A stretch of DNA of 5,873 bases from Candidatus Woesearchaeota archaeon (GTDB taxonomy: Archaea; Nanobdellota; Nanobdellia; Woesearchaeales; SM23-78): assembly GCA_011372335.1 (NCBI GenBank), contig DRSY01000174.1, positions 1 through 5,873 of the forward strand, given 5' to 3'. A program made the position numbers and the translations under genes. Below, in pieces: positions 1 through 5,420 of the stretch; positions within the stretch are counted from its first letter, which is position 1, and every line of letters starts with the position of its first letter. Under the pieces are notes generated by a model. That model did not search any database. It had not been told where the DNA came from and saw nothing but the letters and a program-made list of their open reading frames with translations.

Positions 1-153
1 AAATACCTTGAAGAAGAACTCGTAAGAAAACAAAAGATGATAGAGGAACTCAAACAACAAAACCTCTTATTATTCAAGACAGCACTCAAACACTCCGAAA
101 GAAGAGTTGACAAGAAAAAAATTAGAGAAGCAAAGAAAAACCCACAGTCCTGA
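1..153 (+). CDS. C-terminal fragment of an unidentified coiled-coil-like protein (5' end outside window)
   Basis: Frame 1 is open from the first base to a TGA at 151-153, giving 50 residues; the other two forward frames hit stops within 25 bases. The fragment is highly charged and helix-prone. It begins KYLEEELVRKQKMIEELKQQ, continues with a leucine-rich stretch (NLLLFKTALKHSERR), and ends KKIREAKKNPQS. This spacing of hydrophobic residues among Glu/Lys/Gln suggests an amphipathic or coiled-coil C-terminus. No family could be recognised and the catalytic or main domain is off the left edge. The ending may not be genuine: frame 3 becomes open at 126 and stays protein-like to 278, so the native protein may be 42 residues longer if one base is missing in the A-run at 136-140. 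Coding is fairly likely; function is unknown. Confidence 0.6.
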   Translation, partial: KYLEEELVRKQKMIEELKQQNLLLFKTALKHSERRVDKKKIREAKKNPQS

Positions 154-278
154 ATGAACCACCGAGGATTCTTATAAGAGTATACAACAGACTCGGAGCA
201 AGAAAAAAACAAGGTGAATTAAGAAGAGAAGTCAATGAAACAGCTTATAATAAAACAAGAATAAAACAAGAGTGTTAA
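126..278 (+). other. Protein-like open frame without start codon; possible frameshifted continuation of the upstream gene
   Basis: Frame 3 is open from 126 (after a TAG at 123-125) to TAA at 276-278, 50 sense codons, with no ATG, GTG or TTG near its beginning. The translation from 141 begins PTVLNEPPRILIRVYNRLGA and continues with a Lys/Arg/Glu-rich tail ending YNKTRIKQEC. Arginine is encoded almost only by AGA/AGG, as is frequent in rtcB here. The stretch overlaps the end of the frame-1 fragment, which passes through an A5 run at 136-140. One extra A there would join the frames as ..REAKK-K-PTVLNEPP... Alternatives are a true decayed gene, ribosomal -1 slippage at G-AAA-AAC (a poor slippery site), or a chance open frame in purine-rich DNA. 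Evidence is limited to frame openness and composition. Confidence 0.35.
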
Positions 279-313
279 ACAAAAAGTAAATCATAAAAAA
301 ACAGGGATGCCTT

Positions 314-335
314 GTGGTCTACCACTGCGTGTTTT
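314..335 (+). terminator. Weak hairpin plus T-run, possible terminator of the left-edge gene
   Basis: A short inverted repeat GTGGT-CT-ACCAC (314-325; realistically a 4-bp stem with a 4-base loop) is followed by GCGTGTTTT. It lies after the left-edge gene in the same direction. The stem is short and the T-run is only four bases, so this is a weak candidate. Confidence 0.2.
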
Positions 336-392
336 AAAAACCCCCTCTCCTCAGCACTCATTCTCGTCCATTCTATGTCTAGTAATGGTTTC

Positions 393-407
393 CGAAAAGT
401 TTAAAAA
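393..407 (+). promoter_or_regulatory. BRE/TATA promoter of the lysine-rich protein gene
   Basis: CGAAAAG (393-399, BRE-like purines) runs directly into TTTAAAAA (400-407, TATA-like). The box centre is about 30 bases before the ATG at 434, so transcription would begin at roughly 428-432 and the mRNA would be leaderless or nearly so. A weak Shine-Dalgarno-like AAGGGAT (418-424) would then probably not be transcribed. Confidence 0.6.
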
Positions 408-433
408 CACCCTGTTCAAGGGATAGACTTAAC

Positions 434-1060
434 ATGTACCCTGAAGATGAAGAACAAGACGAGTTCATAGGAGTTTATGACGACGAAGGCAGAGAGAGCC
501 TTATAAGAAATGATGAGATAAGCCCTGAGGAAGAAGCGTTCATGGCGGGTTATGATAGCGAAGAGGAAAGTAAAGAAGAAACAGAGGACATCTACGAGGT
601 AGCCTTTGATAAGGTAGAGCAAGAAGAGAAAGAGAGAAAGAAAAAAATTAAGAGAAGACTCGCAGCTAAGAAGAGGGCTTTGAGAAGAAAAGCAGAAACC
701 AATGTTAAGAAGAAGACTAAGAAGAAAAAAGCAGCGAAACCCGCGAAGAAAACAGTAAAGAAAAAAGCAGCTGAGAAGAAACCTGTCAAGCAAAAGACAC
801 TGAAAAAAACAAAGAAGAAAACAGGGAAGAAGAAAACAACTAAGAAAACCAAGAGGGTAGCGAAGAAGACCCCTAAGAAACGCGTGGTGAAGAAGAAAAC
901 AAAGAAAAAGAAGCCAGGAGAGAAGACAACAAGAAAAAAGAGTAAGAAGAAAGCACCGGCTAAGAAGAAGAAACCTATGAAAAAGAAAAAGACTGCAAGA
1001 AAATCTGCAGAGAAGAAGAGGAAAGGATTGTTAAGAAGATTTTTAAGAAAGAAAAAATAA
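434..1060 (+). CDS. Bipartite acidic / lysine-rich protein, histone H1-tail-like
   Basis: 208 residues starting at the ATG 434, chosen because it sits about 30 bases after a good TATA box and there is no other nearby in-frame start. The protein has two opposed halves. Residues 1-66 are acidic (28 Asp/Glu) and include ISPEEEAFMAGY at 29-40, which looks like a short conserved element. Residues 67-208 are almost entirely basic, with about 67 lysines in 142 residues in KKK/KKKK blocks separated by Thr, Ala and Pro. The chain ends in GLLRRFLRKKK, a possible amphipathic basic helix. Such Lys/Ala/Pro/Thr tails resemble the C-terminus of histone H1 and bacterial H1-like proteins, so nucleic-acid binding or compaction, or ribosome/RNA association, is a reasonable inference but not shown. 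No signal peptide or membrane segment is visible. The coding strand is strongly purine-rich. It is monocistronic and convergent with thrS. The low-complexity tail makes homology by composition unreliable. Confidence 0.8.
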   Translation: MYPEDEEQDEFIGVYDDEGRESLIRNDEISPEEEAFMAGYDSEEESKEETEDIYEVAFDKVEQEEKERKKKIKRRLAAKKRALRRKAETNVKKKTKKKKAAKPAKKTVKKKAAEKKPVKQKTLKKTKKKTGKKKTTKKTKRVAKKTPKKRVVKKKTKKKKPGEKTTRKKSKKKAPAKKKKPMKKKKTARKSAEKKRKGLLRRFLRKKK

Positions 1061-1085
1061 AAGATTGTTAGCCTGCGTTCGTCAT

Positions 1086-1092
1086 AAAAAAA
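1086..1092 (-). terminator. T-tract terminator candidate downstream of thrS
   Basis: On the minus strand a T7 run follows the thrS stop codon by about 50 bases (plus-strand A7 at 1086-1092). Archaeal termination commonly uses T-tracts without a hairpin, and no clear stem precedes it. The 81-base spacer between the convergent genes also carries short AAGAAGT direct repeats near 1112-1126 on the plus strand. No equivalent T-tract is visible for the plus-strand gene. Confidence 0.4.
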
Positions 1093-1141
1093 GAATAATA
1101 CCCCCTGTAATAAGAAGTAAGAAGTAACACCCTATTCATGA

Positions 1142-3055
1142 TTACTTAATTCTTTTCTCTTTTATCTCCTTAAGAAGCTCATCAATAAACTCCTCTACCT
1201 TCCTAGGACCCTTCACCTCATTATCCCTAGTCCTAACATTCACAGTACCAGCTTCTTCTTCCTTATCACCAACCACGAGTATATAATTAACCTTCTCTAA
1301 CTGCGCATCCCTTACCTTCTTACTAGTACTCTCAGAGCGTTCATCAACCTCTACTCTTATACCCCTGCTTTTCATCTTCTCAGCAACTCGCCGAGCATAC
1401 TCCGCGTGCCTATCAGCTATTGGAAGAAGCTTGACCTGAACAGGATTAAGCCATAAAGGCAGCTTACCAGCATAATGCTCTAATAAGATACCCACGAACC
1501 GCTCAATACTCCCAAGAATTGCTCTGTGAATCATCACAGGCCTGTGCTTCCTACCATCCCTGCCTTCATATGTTAAATCAAATCTTTCTGGCATTGCAAA
1601 ATCAACTTGGATAGTGCCGCACTGCCAGCTCCTACCAATAGAATCCCTTATATGAAAGTCAATCTTAGGACCATAAAACGCTCCTTCTCCAGGATTAATA
1701 TCATACTTCGCGTTTTTCTTCTTAAGAGCCTTCTCAAGGGCTTCCTCTGCTCTCCTCCAATCCTCCTCACTACCAATATGCTTATCTGGCTTGGTTGATA
1801 ACTCAATACGATAATCCTTTAATCCAAAAGCACCGTAGAGCTCATACACCAAATCAATTATATTAATTATTTCTTGCTCTAACTGGTCTGGCAAGCAATA
1901 AACATGAGCGTCGTCCTGAGTAAAACTCCTCACCCTTGCTAAACCGTGAAGCACACCGCTCAACTCGTGTCTATGCACCAAGCCTAGCTCTGCAAGTTTC
2001 AAAGGGAATTCCTTGTATGAGTGAAGCCGGCTTTTATAAATAAGAATCCCCCCAGGACAGTTCATAGGCTTAACAGCGTGCTCAACATCATCAATAGTAG
2101 TGAAGTACATGTTCTCCTTGTAATGCTCCCAGTGACCACTCCTAAGCCATAAGTCCTTGTTAAGAATAATAGGCGTCCTTACCTCGCCGTAACCATACTT
2201 TCTGTGCACCTCTTTCCAATAATTAATAATCTCATCCCACAGAATCATACCTTTCGGATGCCAGAACGGGAAACCCCTTGCTTCGTCATGAAAACTGAAT
2301 AAGTCCATTTCCTGACCGAGTTTCCTATGATCCCGCTTCTTAGCCTCTTCCAGCCTAGTGAGATACTCTGAGAGCATCTTCTTATCAGGGAAGCTCGTCC
2401 CATAAATCCTTGTAAGCATTTTCTTAGTGCTATCACCCCTCCAATAAGCACCGGCTACTTTTAGAAGCTTAACAGCCCCAATCACCCCTGAGTGAGGCAC
2501 ATGAGGGCCTCTGCACAAATCCTCGAACGCGCCTAGCTTATAAGTAGTTATTCTCTCAGAAGCAGGTAAATCATTTATTAACTCTAATTTGTAAGGCTCA
2601 TTCTTAAAAAGCTTAAGAGCCTCTTGTTTAGAAATCTCTCTTCTTATGAATGGAAGCTTCTCATGTATTATTTTTTTAATCTCAGCCTCAATCTTTTTTA
2701 AATCCTTGTCACTAATACTAAGATTATCAAAGTCATAGTAGAAGCCATCTTCAATACTAGGACCAATAGCAAATTTTGCATTCGGGTAAAGCCTCTTAAC
2801 AGCAAGAGCCATTAGATGACTGCTTGAATGCCTGAACAAGTCCATACCGGCCTCGTCTTCAAAAGTAAGAATATCAAACTCTCCGCTCTCATTAATAGGA
2901 GCAGATAAGTCTACCACCCTCTTGTTTATAACAACTGCTAGAGCCATGCCTGCTTTCTTACCAAACCTCTGCTTAACAACCTCCTCTGCTTTCACCCCTT
3001 TAGGGAACTCGCACTCAGAGTTATCCTTAAAACTCAACTTGATTTTCTCTGCCAT
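1142..3055 (-). CDS. thrS: Threonyl-tRNA synthetase, bacterial-type architecture
   Basis: 637 residues, full length (E. coli ThrRS is 642). This cytoplasmic class II enzyme ligates threonine to tRNA-Thr using ATP. Domains in order: TGS (about 1-62); second additional/editing domain (about 70-220) with HSSSH at 76-80 and CRGPH at 181-185, the residues that hydrolyse mischarged Ser-tRNA-Thr; class II catalytic core (about 240-535); HGTP anticodon-binding domain (about 538-637). The catalytic zinc ligands are visible as C333 (MNCPGG), H384 (DDAHVYC) and H510 (MIHRAILGS). The motif 2 arginine is R362 in HRHE, and motif 3 is around GSIERFVGILLEHY. All four sit one residue before their E. coli counterparts. 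Many archaea instead have a ThrRS with a D-Tyr-deacylase-like editing domain, so this bacterial form suggests ancient transfer, as known in some DPANN lineages. The start is supported by a TATA box 27-34 bases upstream; translation is probably leaderless. Nothing appears broken. Confidence 0.97.
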   Translation of the reverse strand: MAEKIKLSFKDNSECEFPKGVKAEEVVKQRFGKKAGMALAVVINKRVVDLSAPINESGEFDILTFEDEAGMDLFRHSSSHLMALAVKRLYPNAKFAIGPSIEDGFYYDFDNLSISDKDLKKIEAEIKKIIHEKLPFIRREISKQEALKLFKNEPYKLELINDLPASERITTYKLGAFEDLCRGPHVPHSGVIGAVKLLKVAGAYWRGDSTKKMLTRIYGTSFPDKKMLSEYLTRLEEAKKRDHRKLGQEMDLFSFHDEARGFPFWHPKGMILWDEIINYWKEVHRKYGYGEVRTPIILNKDLWLRSGHWEHYKENMYFTTIDDVEHAVKPMNCPGGILIYKSRLHSYKEFPLKLAELGLVHRHELSGVLHGLARVRSFTQDDAHVYCLPDQLEQEIINIIDLVYELYGAFGLKDYRIELSTKPDKHIGSEEDWRRAEEALEKALKKKNAKYDINPGEGAFYGPKIDFHIRDSIGRSWQCGTIQVDFAMPERFDLTYEGRDGRKHRPVMIHRAILGSIERFVGILLEHYAGKLPLWLNPVQVKLLPIADRHAEYARRVAEKMKSRGIRVEVDERSESTSKKVRDAQLEKVNYILVVGDKEEEAGTVNVRTRDNEVKGPRKVEEFIDELLKEIKEKRIK

Positions 3056-3081
3056 GTTAAAATACCTGGGAGTTAAACAAT

Positions 3082-3098
3082 TATTTAAAGCTTTTGGG
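3082..3098 (-). promoter_or_regulatory. BRE/TATA promoter of thrS
   Basis: Read on the minus strand, CCCAAAAG (3098-3091) is followed by C and then TTTAAATA (3089-3082). The box ends 27 bases before the thrS ATG at 3055, putting the transcription start next to the start codon. No convincing Shine-Dalgarno sequence precedes the ATG, which fits leaderless translation. No T-box-like or other long leader could fit in this space. Confidence 0.6.
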
Positions 3099-3156
3099 AA
3101 GTCTCAAAAGGTTTTTCAGTGCTGGCTTTGGAATTTGCAGTTATTCTATTAAAACC

Positions 3157-3201
3157 AAAAAAGAGTTTTTGTTTCTACCACTTAAAAAACCCCTCTTTTT
3201 T
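3157..3201 (-). terminator. Inverted repeat with T-tracts, likely terminator after the winged-helix gene
   Basis: AAAAAAGAG (3157-3165) and CTCTTTTTT (3193-3201) form a 9-bp inverted repeat around a 27-base loop. Because the arms end in A/T runs, a T-tract follows the repeat on either strand. It lies between the winged-helix gene and thrS, both on the minus strand, so it would separate their transcripts. A further short minus-strand T5 tract at 3265-3269 lies just after the winged-helix stop codon. The rest of the 222-base gap (3056-3277) contains the thrS promoter and AT-rich DNA with no supported gene. Confidence 0.4.
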
Positions 3202-3277
3202 TATTCTTTAATTCAGAGTAAGGAATAAAAAGCAGGGTGAGTGTTAGAGAGCATAGGAGAAGAGAAAAACCAGCTTT

Positions 3278-3475
3278 TTACCTCCTACCCACACAGTACT
3301 GGTAAGTATTCCTTTTCCCAGTATTCTTGTACTTGATAAGATTAGTCTTTCTTAGCTTCTTCAAAGACATAGTTACTGAGCCAATGCTTACCTTGAGTTT
3401 GGATGATATCTCCCTAGAGGTGAACCATTTACCTTTATGCTTGCAAAGAAAATCATACACTTCTTGCTGCCCCAT
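3278..3475 (-). CDS. Small winged helix-turn-helix DNA-binding protein
   Basis: 65 residues, essentially one DNA-binding domain. Residues 3-12 (QQEVYDFLCK) form the first helix. The stretch FTSREISSKLKVSIGSVTMS (18-37) is a typical helix-turn-helix, with the recognition helix at SIGSVTMSLKKLRK. Residues 42-62 (around NLIKYKNTGKRNTYQYC) form the beta wing. This is the layout of small MarR/ArsR-like or Mrr-type archaeal wHTH proteins; no effector or dimerisation domain is present. Its likely role is transcription control of unknown targets. The ATG at 3475 is supported by a Shine-Dalgarno-like GGGGTGG (3488-3482 on the minus strand), 6 bases upstream. It lies 138 bases downstream of the small membrane-protein gene on the same strand but has its own promoter candidates. 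The divergent palindrome array before rtcB is a possible target, which is pure inference. Confidence 0.8.
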   Translation of the reverse strand: MGQQEVYDFLCKHKGKWFTSREISSKLKVSIGSVTMSLKKLRKTNLIKYKNTGKRNTYQYCVGRR

Positions 3476-3496
3476 TAAAAGCCACCCCTAGTGATT

Positions 3497-3504
3497 TTTT
3501 TTAA
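3497..3504 (-). promoter_or_regulatory. Proximal TATA-like box of the winged-helix gene
   Basis: On the minus strand CCC is followed by TTAAAAAAAAT (3504-3494), centred about 25 bases before the ATG at 3475, which would give a leaderless transcript. The presence of a Shine-Dalgarno-like site before this gene argues for a longer leader and hence for the distal promoter at 3587-3600. The two may both be used. Confidence 0.35.
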
Positions 3505-3586
3505 GGGAGTTGAAAAAGCCTGCTTCTTGCTTTTACTTCTCCAAACCCCTTTTATTAGTGCGTATGACGTGTATTAAAGCATAAAA

Positions 3587-3600
3587 ATATATAAGCCTTT
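3587..3600 (-). promoter_or_regulatory. Strong distal BRE/TATA box, upstream of the winged-helix gene
   Basis: On the minus strand AAAGGC (3600-3595) plus TTATATAT (3594-3587) is close to the archaeal BRE/TATA consensus. The predicted start is near 3562, leaving about 85 bases before the winged-helix ATG, either a leader containing its Shine-Dalgarno site or a separate short RNA. The A/T core also reads as TATA-like on the plus strand, so direction is not certain. The remainder of 3476-3613 shows no supported gene. Confidence 0.45.
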
Positions 3601-3613
3601 CTGTTTTTTCCTG

Positions 3614-3787
3614 TTACCACGTGATAAGAGCTATTAGTACAAGCACGAATCCAACACCAAACGCCACCCAGGCGTAGAGCTCGTACTGAGTAAGACTCTT
3701 AAAATACAGCTGGGTTTTACGAATAAACTCATTAATCTTGGCGTTTACCTGGTTGATTAAATCGTTCAAGTCTATTGTTTGAGCCAT
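3614..3787 (-). CDS. Small single-pass (tail-anchored-like) membrane protein
   Basis: 57 residues, ATG at 3787-3785 and TAA at 3616-3614. It begins MAQTIDLNDLINQVNAKINE, a polar helix-like head, continues FIRKTQLYFKSLTQYE, and ends in one hydrophobic segment, residues 37-57 (LYAWVAFGVGFVLVLIALITW), which fits one membrane crossing. With no N-terminal signal and the membrane segment at the extreme C-terminus, it would be tail-anchored with the head in the cytoplasm. Strong support comes from a BRE/TATA box 26-33 bases before the ATG and from the clean hydrophobic pattern. No family is recognised. Sec61-beta and SecE share the single C-terminal helix layout, but I see no diagnostic motif of either. 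It is divergent from rtcB and upstream of the winged-helix gene on the same strand. Confidence 0.75.
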   Translation of the reverse strand: MAQTIDLNDLINQVNAKINEFIRKTQLYFKSLTQYELYAWVAFGVGFVLVLIALITW

Positions 3788-3812
3788 TACTTATTCTTAC
3801 TTAACTTCAAAC

Positions 3813-3827
3813 TATATAAACCTTTTG
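3813..3827 (-). promoter_or_regulatory. BRE/TATA promoter of the small membrane-protein gene
   Basis: On the minus strand CAAAAGG (3827-3821) is followed by TTTATATA (3820-3813), a near-consensus archaeal promoter. It lies 26-33 bases before the ATG at 3787, so the mRNA would be leaderless or have only a few leader bases. Confidence 0.65.
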
Positions 3828-3841
3828 TAATGATTAAATAG

Positions 3842-3875
3842 TTAAGAATTATTCTTTATTAAGAATTATTCTTTA
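3842..3875. repeat. Two tandem 17-bp units, each with a 13-bp palindrome
   Basis: TTAAGAATTATTCTTTA occurs at 3842-3858 and again, identical and adjacent, at 3859-3875. Each unit contains AAGAAT-T-ATTCTT, a perfect palindrome around one central base (3844-3856 and 3861-3873). The pair sits between the TATA boxes of the divergent membrane-protein and rtcB genes. Paired dyads like this usually bind dimeric regulators. A 17-bp phase puts the two centres about 1.6 helical turns apart, so the two sites would face different sides of the DNA. Confidence 0.6.
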
Positions 3876-3881
3876 AATAGA

Positions 3882-3902
3882 TATTAATAATAAATATTAA
3901 TA
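3882..3902. repeat. Pair of TATTAATA palindromes
   Basis: TATTAATA, a perfect 8-bp palindrome, occurs at 3882-3889 and 3895-3902, within a direct repeat (ATATTAATAA, 13-bp period). It lies immediately upstream of the rtcB TATA box. It could be a second operator pair, an easily melted AT-rich element, or simple low-complexity DNA. Confidence 0.4.
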
Positions 3903-3903
3903 A

Positions 3904-3913
3904 GATTTTTAAA
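3904..3913 (+). promoter_or_regulatory. TATA-like box of rtcB
   Basis: GA followed by TTTTTAAA (3906-3913), preceded by AT-rich DNA with a weak BRE. The predicted transcription start is about 3935, giving a leader of about 25 bases that would contain the Shine-Dalgarno site at 3945-3951. Confidence 0.45.
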
Positions 3914-3944
3914 CTCATCCCTACTCTTTATTCTTTTTAACGTA

Positions 3945-3951
3945 GAGGTGA
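3945..3951 (+). promoter_or_regulatory. Shine-Dalgarno site that decides the rtcB start
   Basis: GAGGTGA (3945-3951) matches the usual archaeal GGAGGTGATC complement of 16S rRNA. It ends 8 bases before the ATG at 3960. A GTG at 3948 in the same frame lies inside this site, so that GTG is better read as part of the ribosome binding site than as the start codon. Confidence 0.7.
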
Positions 3952-3959
3952 AAATTATT

Positions 3960-5405
3960 ATGTCAGACCAAAAAATAATCCCCAAGAAAATCACAAATTA
4001 CTTGTTTGAAATCCCAAGAACAGGCAGGATGAAGGTTCCTGTCAGGATTTATGCTAGTGAGAAGCTTCTCAAGAGGCTGAGCGAGGATAATAGCTTGCAG
4101 CAAGGAGTGAATGTGGCTTGCCTCCCAGGCATCTATAAGGCTAGTATTATGCTTCCAGACGCTCACCAGGGTTACGGGTTCAGTATTGGAGGAGTAGCAG
4201 CCCTTGATACTGAGAAAGGCTGTATAAGCCCAGGGGGGATTGGTTTTGATATTAACTGCGGAGTCCGACTCCTAGCCACGCCTCTAAGAAAAGAGGATGT
4301 CCTGCCTAGGATAAAAGAGCTTCTTAACTCATTATTCAGAAATGTTCCTAGCGGTGTTGGCTCTGAGAGTTTTATAAGGCTGAGTGACTCAGAGCTTGAC
4401 AGTGTTCTTAACAAAGGAGCGGAGTGGGCTGTTGAGCACGGCTACGGTTTCAAGGAGGATCTTAAGAGGTGCGAGGAAGGAGGACGGATGAGAGAAGCAG
4501 ATGCTAGTAAGGTGAGTAATAAGGCGAAGGCAAGGGGGAGGAAGCAGCTCGGCACCCTAGGAGCCGGTAATCACTTCTTAGAAGTCCAATTTGTTGAGAA
4601 GATTTATGATAAGCGAATAGCACAGGCTTTTGGTATAAGAGAGGAAGGCCAGATAGTTATTATGATTCATTGCGGCTCTCGAGGGCTTGGTCACCAGGTA
4701 TGCTCTGATTATCTTAGGAGGATGGAAGAAGCGGATCCTGAGCTTATGAGAAGCCTACCAGAGAAAGACCTTATCTATGCCAGAGCAGGCACACAGCTAG
4801 CAAAAGATTACTTTGCAGCAATGGCTGCGAGTGCTAACTTTGCCTGGGCTAATCGACACATAATAGCTCATCAAGTGAGAAAGTCGTTCAGAGAAGTCTT
4901 TGGTGTGGAGCCAGAACAAGTCAGAGCAGTGTATGATGTTGCTCATAACATTGCAAAGATAGAGGAGCACGAAATAGATGGTGTTAAGAGAAAGGTTTTT
5001 GTGCATAGGAAAGGGGCTACGAGGAGCCTGCCAGCAGGGCATCCTAATGTTCCTGAGGTTTATAAGGGTGTGGGCCAGCCAGTTCTTATCCCTGGGAGTA
5101 TGGGCACGGCTAGTTACTTGCTTGTAGGCACTGAGCAAGCTCTTAAAGAGACTTTTGGAAGCACTGCTCATGGTGCTGGGAGAGTGATGAGCAGGGCAAA
5201 AGCCATTAAGAGTTTCAGAGGCGAGCAGGTGAAGAAGGAATTAGAGCAACACCACATATATGTTAAGGCTGCGAGTTGGAAGGGTATATGCGAGGAAGCA
5301 CCTGCTGTTTATAAGGACATTGACGAGGTTGTTAAGGTCAGCCACGAAGCAGGTATTGGTAACCTGGTTGCTAAGCTAAAGCCGATTGGTGTGATTAAGG
5401 GATAG
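3960..5405 (+). CDS. rtcB: RNA-splicing ligase RtcB
   Basis: 481 residues from the ATG at 3960, the same length as mature Pyrococcus RtcB. A GTG four codons upstream overlaps the Shine-Dalgarno site and is less likely. RtcB joins RNA 2',3'-cyclic-phosphate (via 3'-phosphate) to 5'-OH ends using GTP and manganese, and is the tRNA exon ligase of archaea. The metal and nucleotide residues are visible: D97 and C100 (GFDINCG), N204 and H205 (GAGNHFLE), H237 (MIHCGSRG), H329 (YDVAHNIAK). The guanylylated histidine is H404 (STAHGAG), at the same position as in Pyrococcus horikoshii. No intein interrupts it, unlike some archaeal copies. The protein is complete, with the conserved GxGxxxxxL end replaced by the usual KPIGVIKG tail. 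It is expressed divergently from the small membrane protein; its cofactor archease is not in the window. The palindrome array upstream suggests regulated expression. Confidence 0.97.
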   Translation: MSDQKIIPKKITNYLFEIPRTGRMKVPVRIYASEKLLKRLSEDNSLQQGVNVACLPGIYKASIMLPDAHQGYGFSIGGVAALDTEKGCISPGGIGFDINCGVRLLATPLRKEDVLPRIKELLNSLFRNVPSGVGSESFIRLSDSELDSVLNKGAEWAVEHGYGFKEDLKRCEEGGRMREADASKVSNKAKARGRKQLGTLGAGNHFLEVQFVEKIYDKRIAQAFGIREEGQIVIMIHCGSRGLGHQVCSDYLRRMEEADPELMRSLPEKDLIYARAGTQLAKDYFAAMAASANFAWANRHIIAHQVRKSFREVFGVEPEQVRAVYDVAHNIAKIEEHEIDGVKRKVFVHRKGATRSLPAGHPNVPEVYKGVGQPVLIPGSMGTASYLLVGTEQALKETFGSTAHGAGRVMSRAKAIKSFRGEQVKKELEQHHIYVKAASWKGICEEAPAVYKDIDEVVKVSHEAGIGNLVAKLKPIGVIKG

Positions 5406-5420
5406 AAGGATTAGATATTA

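Noticed and set aside
510..528. C/D-box-like pair ATGATGA (510-516) and CTGA (525-528)
   Set aside because: Inside the coding sequence, only 8 bases between the boxes, no matching C'/D box partner and no flanking stem.
416..793. Minus-strand open frame of 125 residues, hydrophobic and Leu/Phe-rich
   Set aside because: Another antisense shadow of the purine-rich gene at 434-1060; hydrophobicity follows from complementing Glu/Lys codons.
592..852. Phenylalanine-rich minus-strand open frame (86 residues)
   Set aside because: It is the antisense of the lysine-rich tail: AAG/AAA codons read in reverse as Phe/Leu. No promoter or start context.
2245..2451. 68-residue minus-strand frame inside thrS
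   Set aside because: Shadow in another frame of the same strand within the catalytic domain coding region.
4797..5171. Minus-strand open frame of 124 residues inside rtcB
   Set aside because: Lies fully antisense to the strongly supported RtcB coding sequence and resembles no family.
5184..5190. GTGATGA C-box-like sequence
   Set aside because: Inside rtcB next to the codons following the active-site histidine; no D box at a suitable distance.
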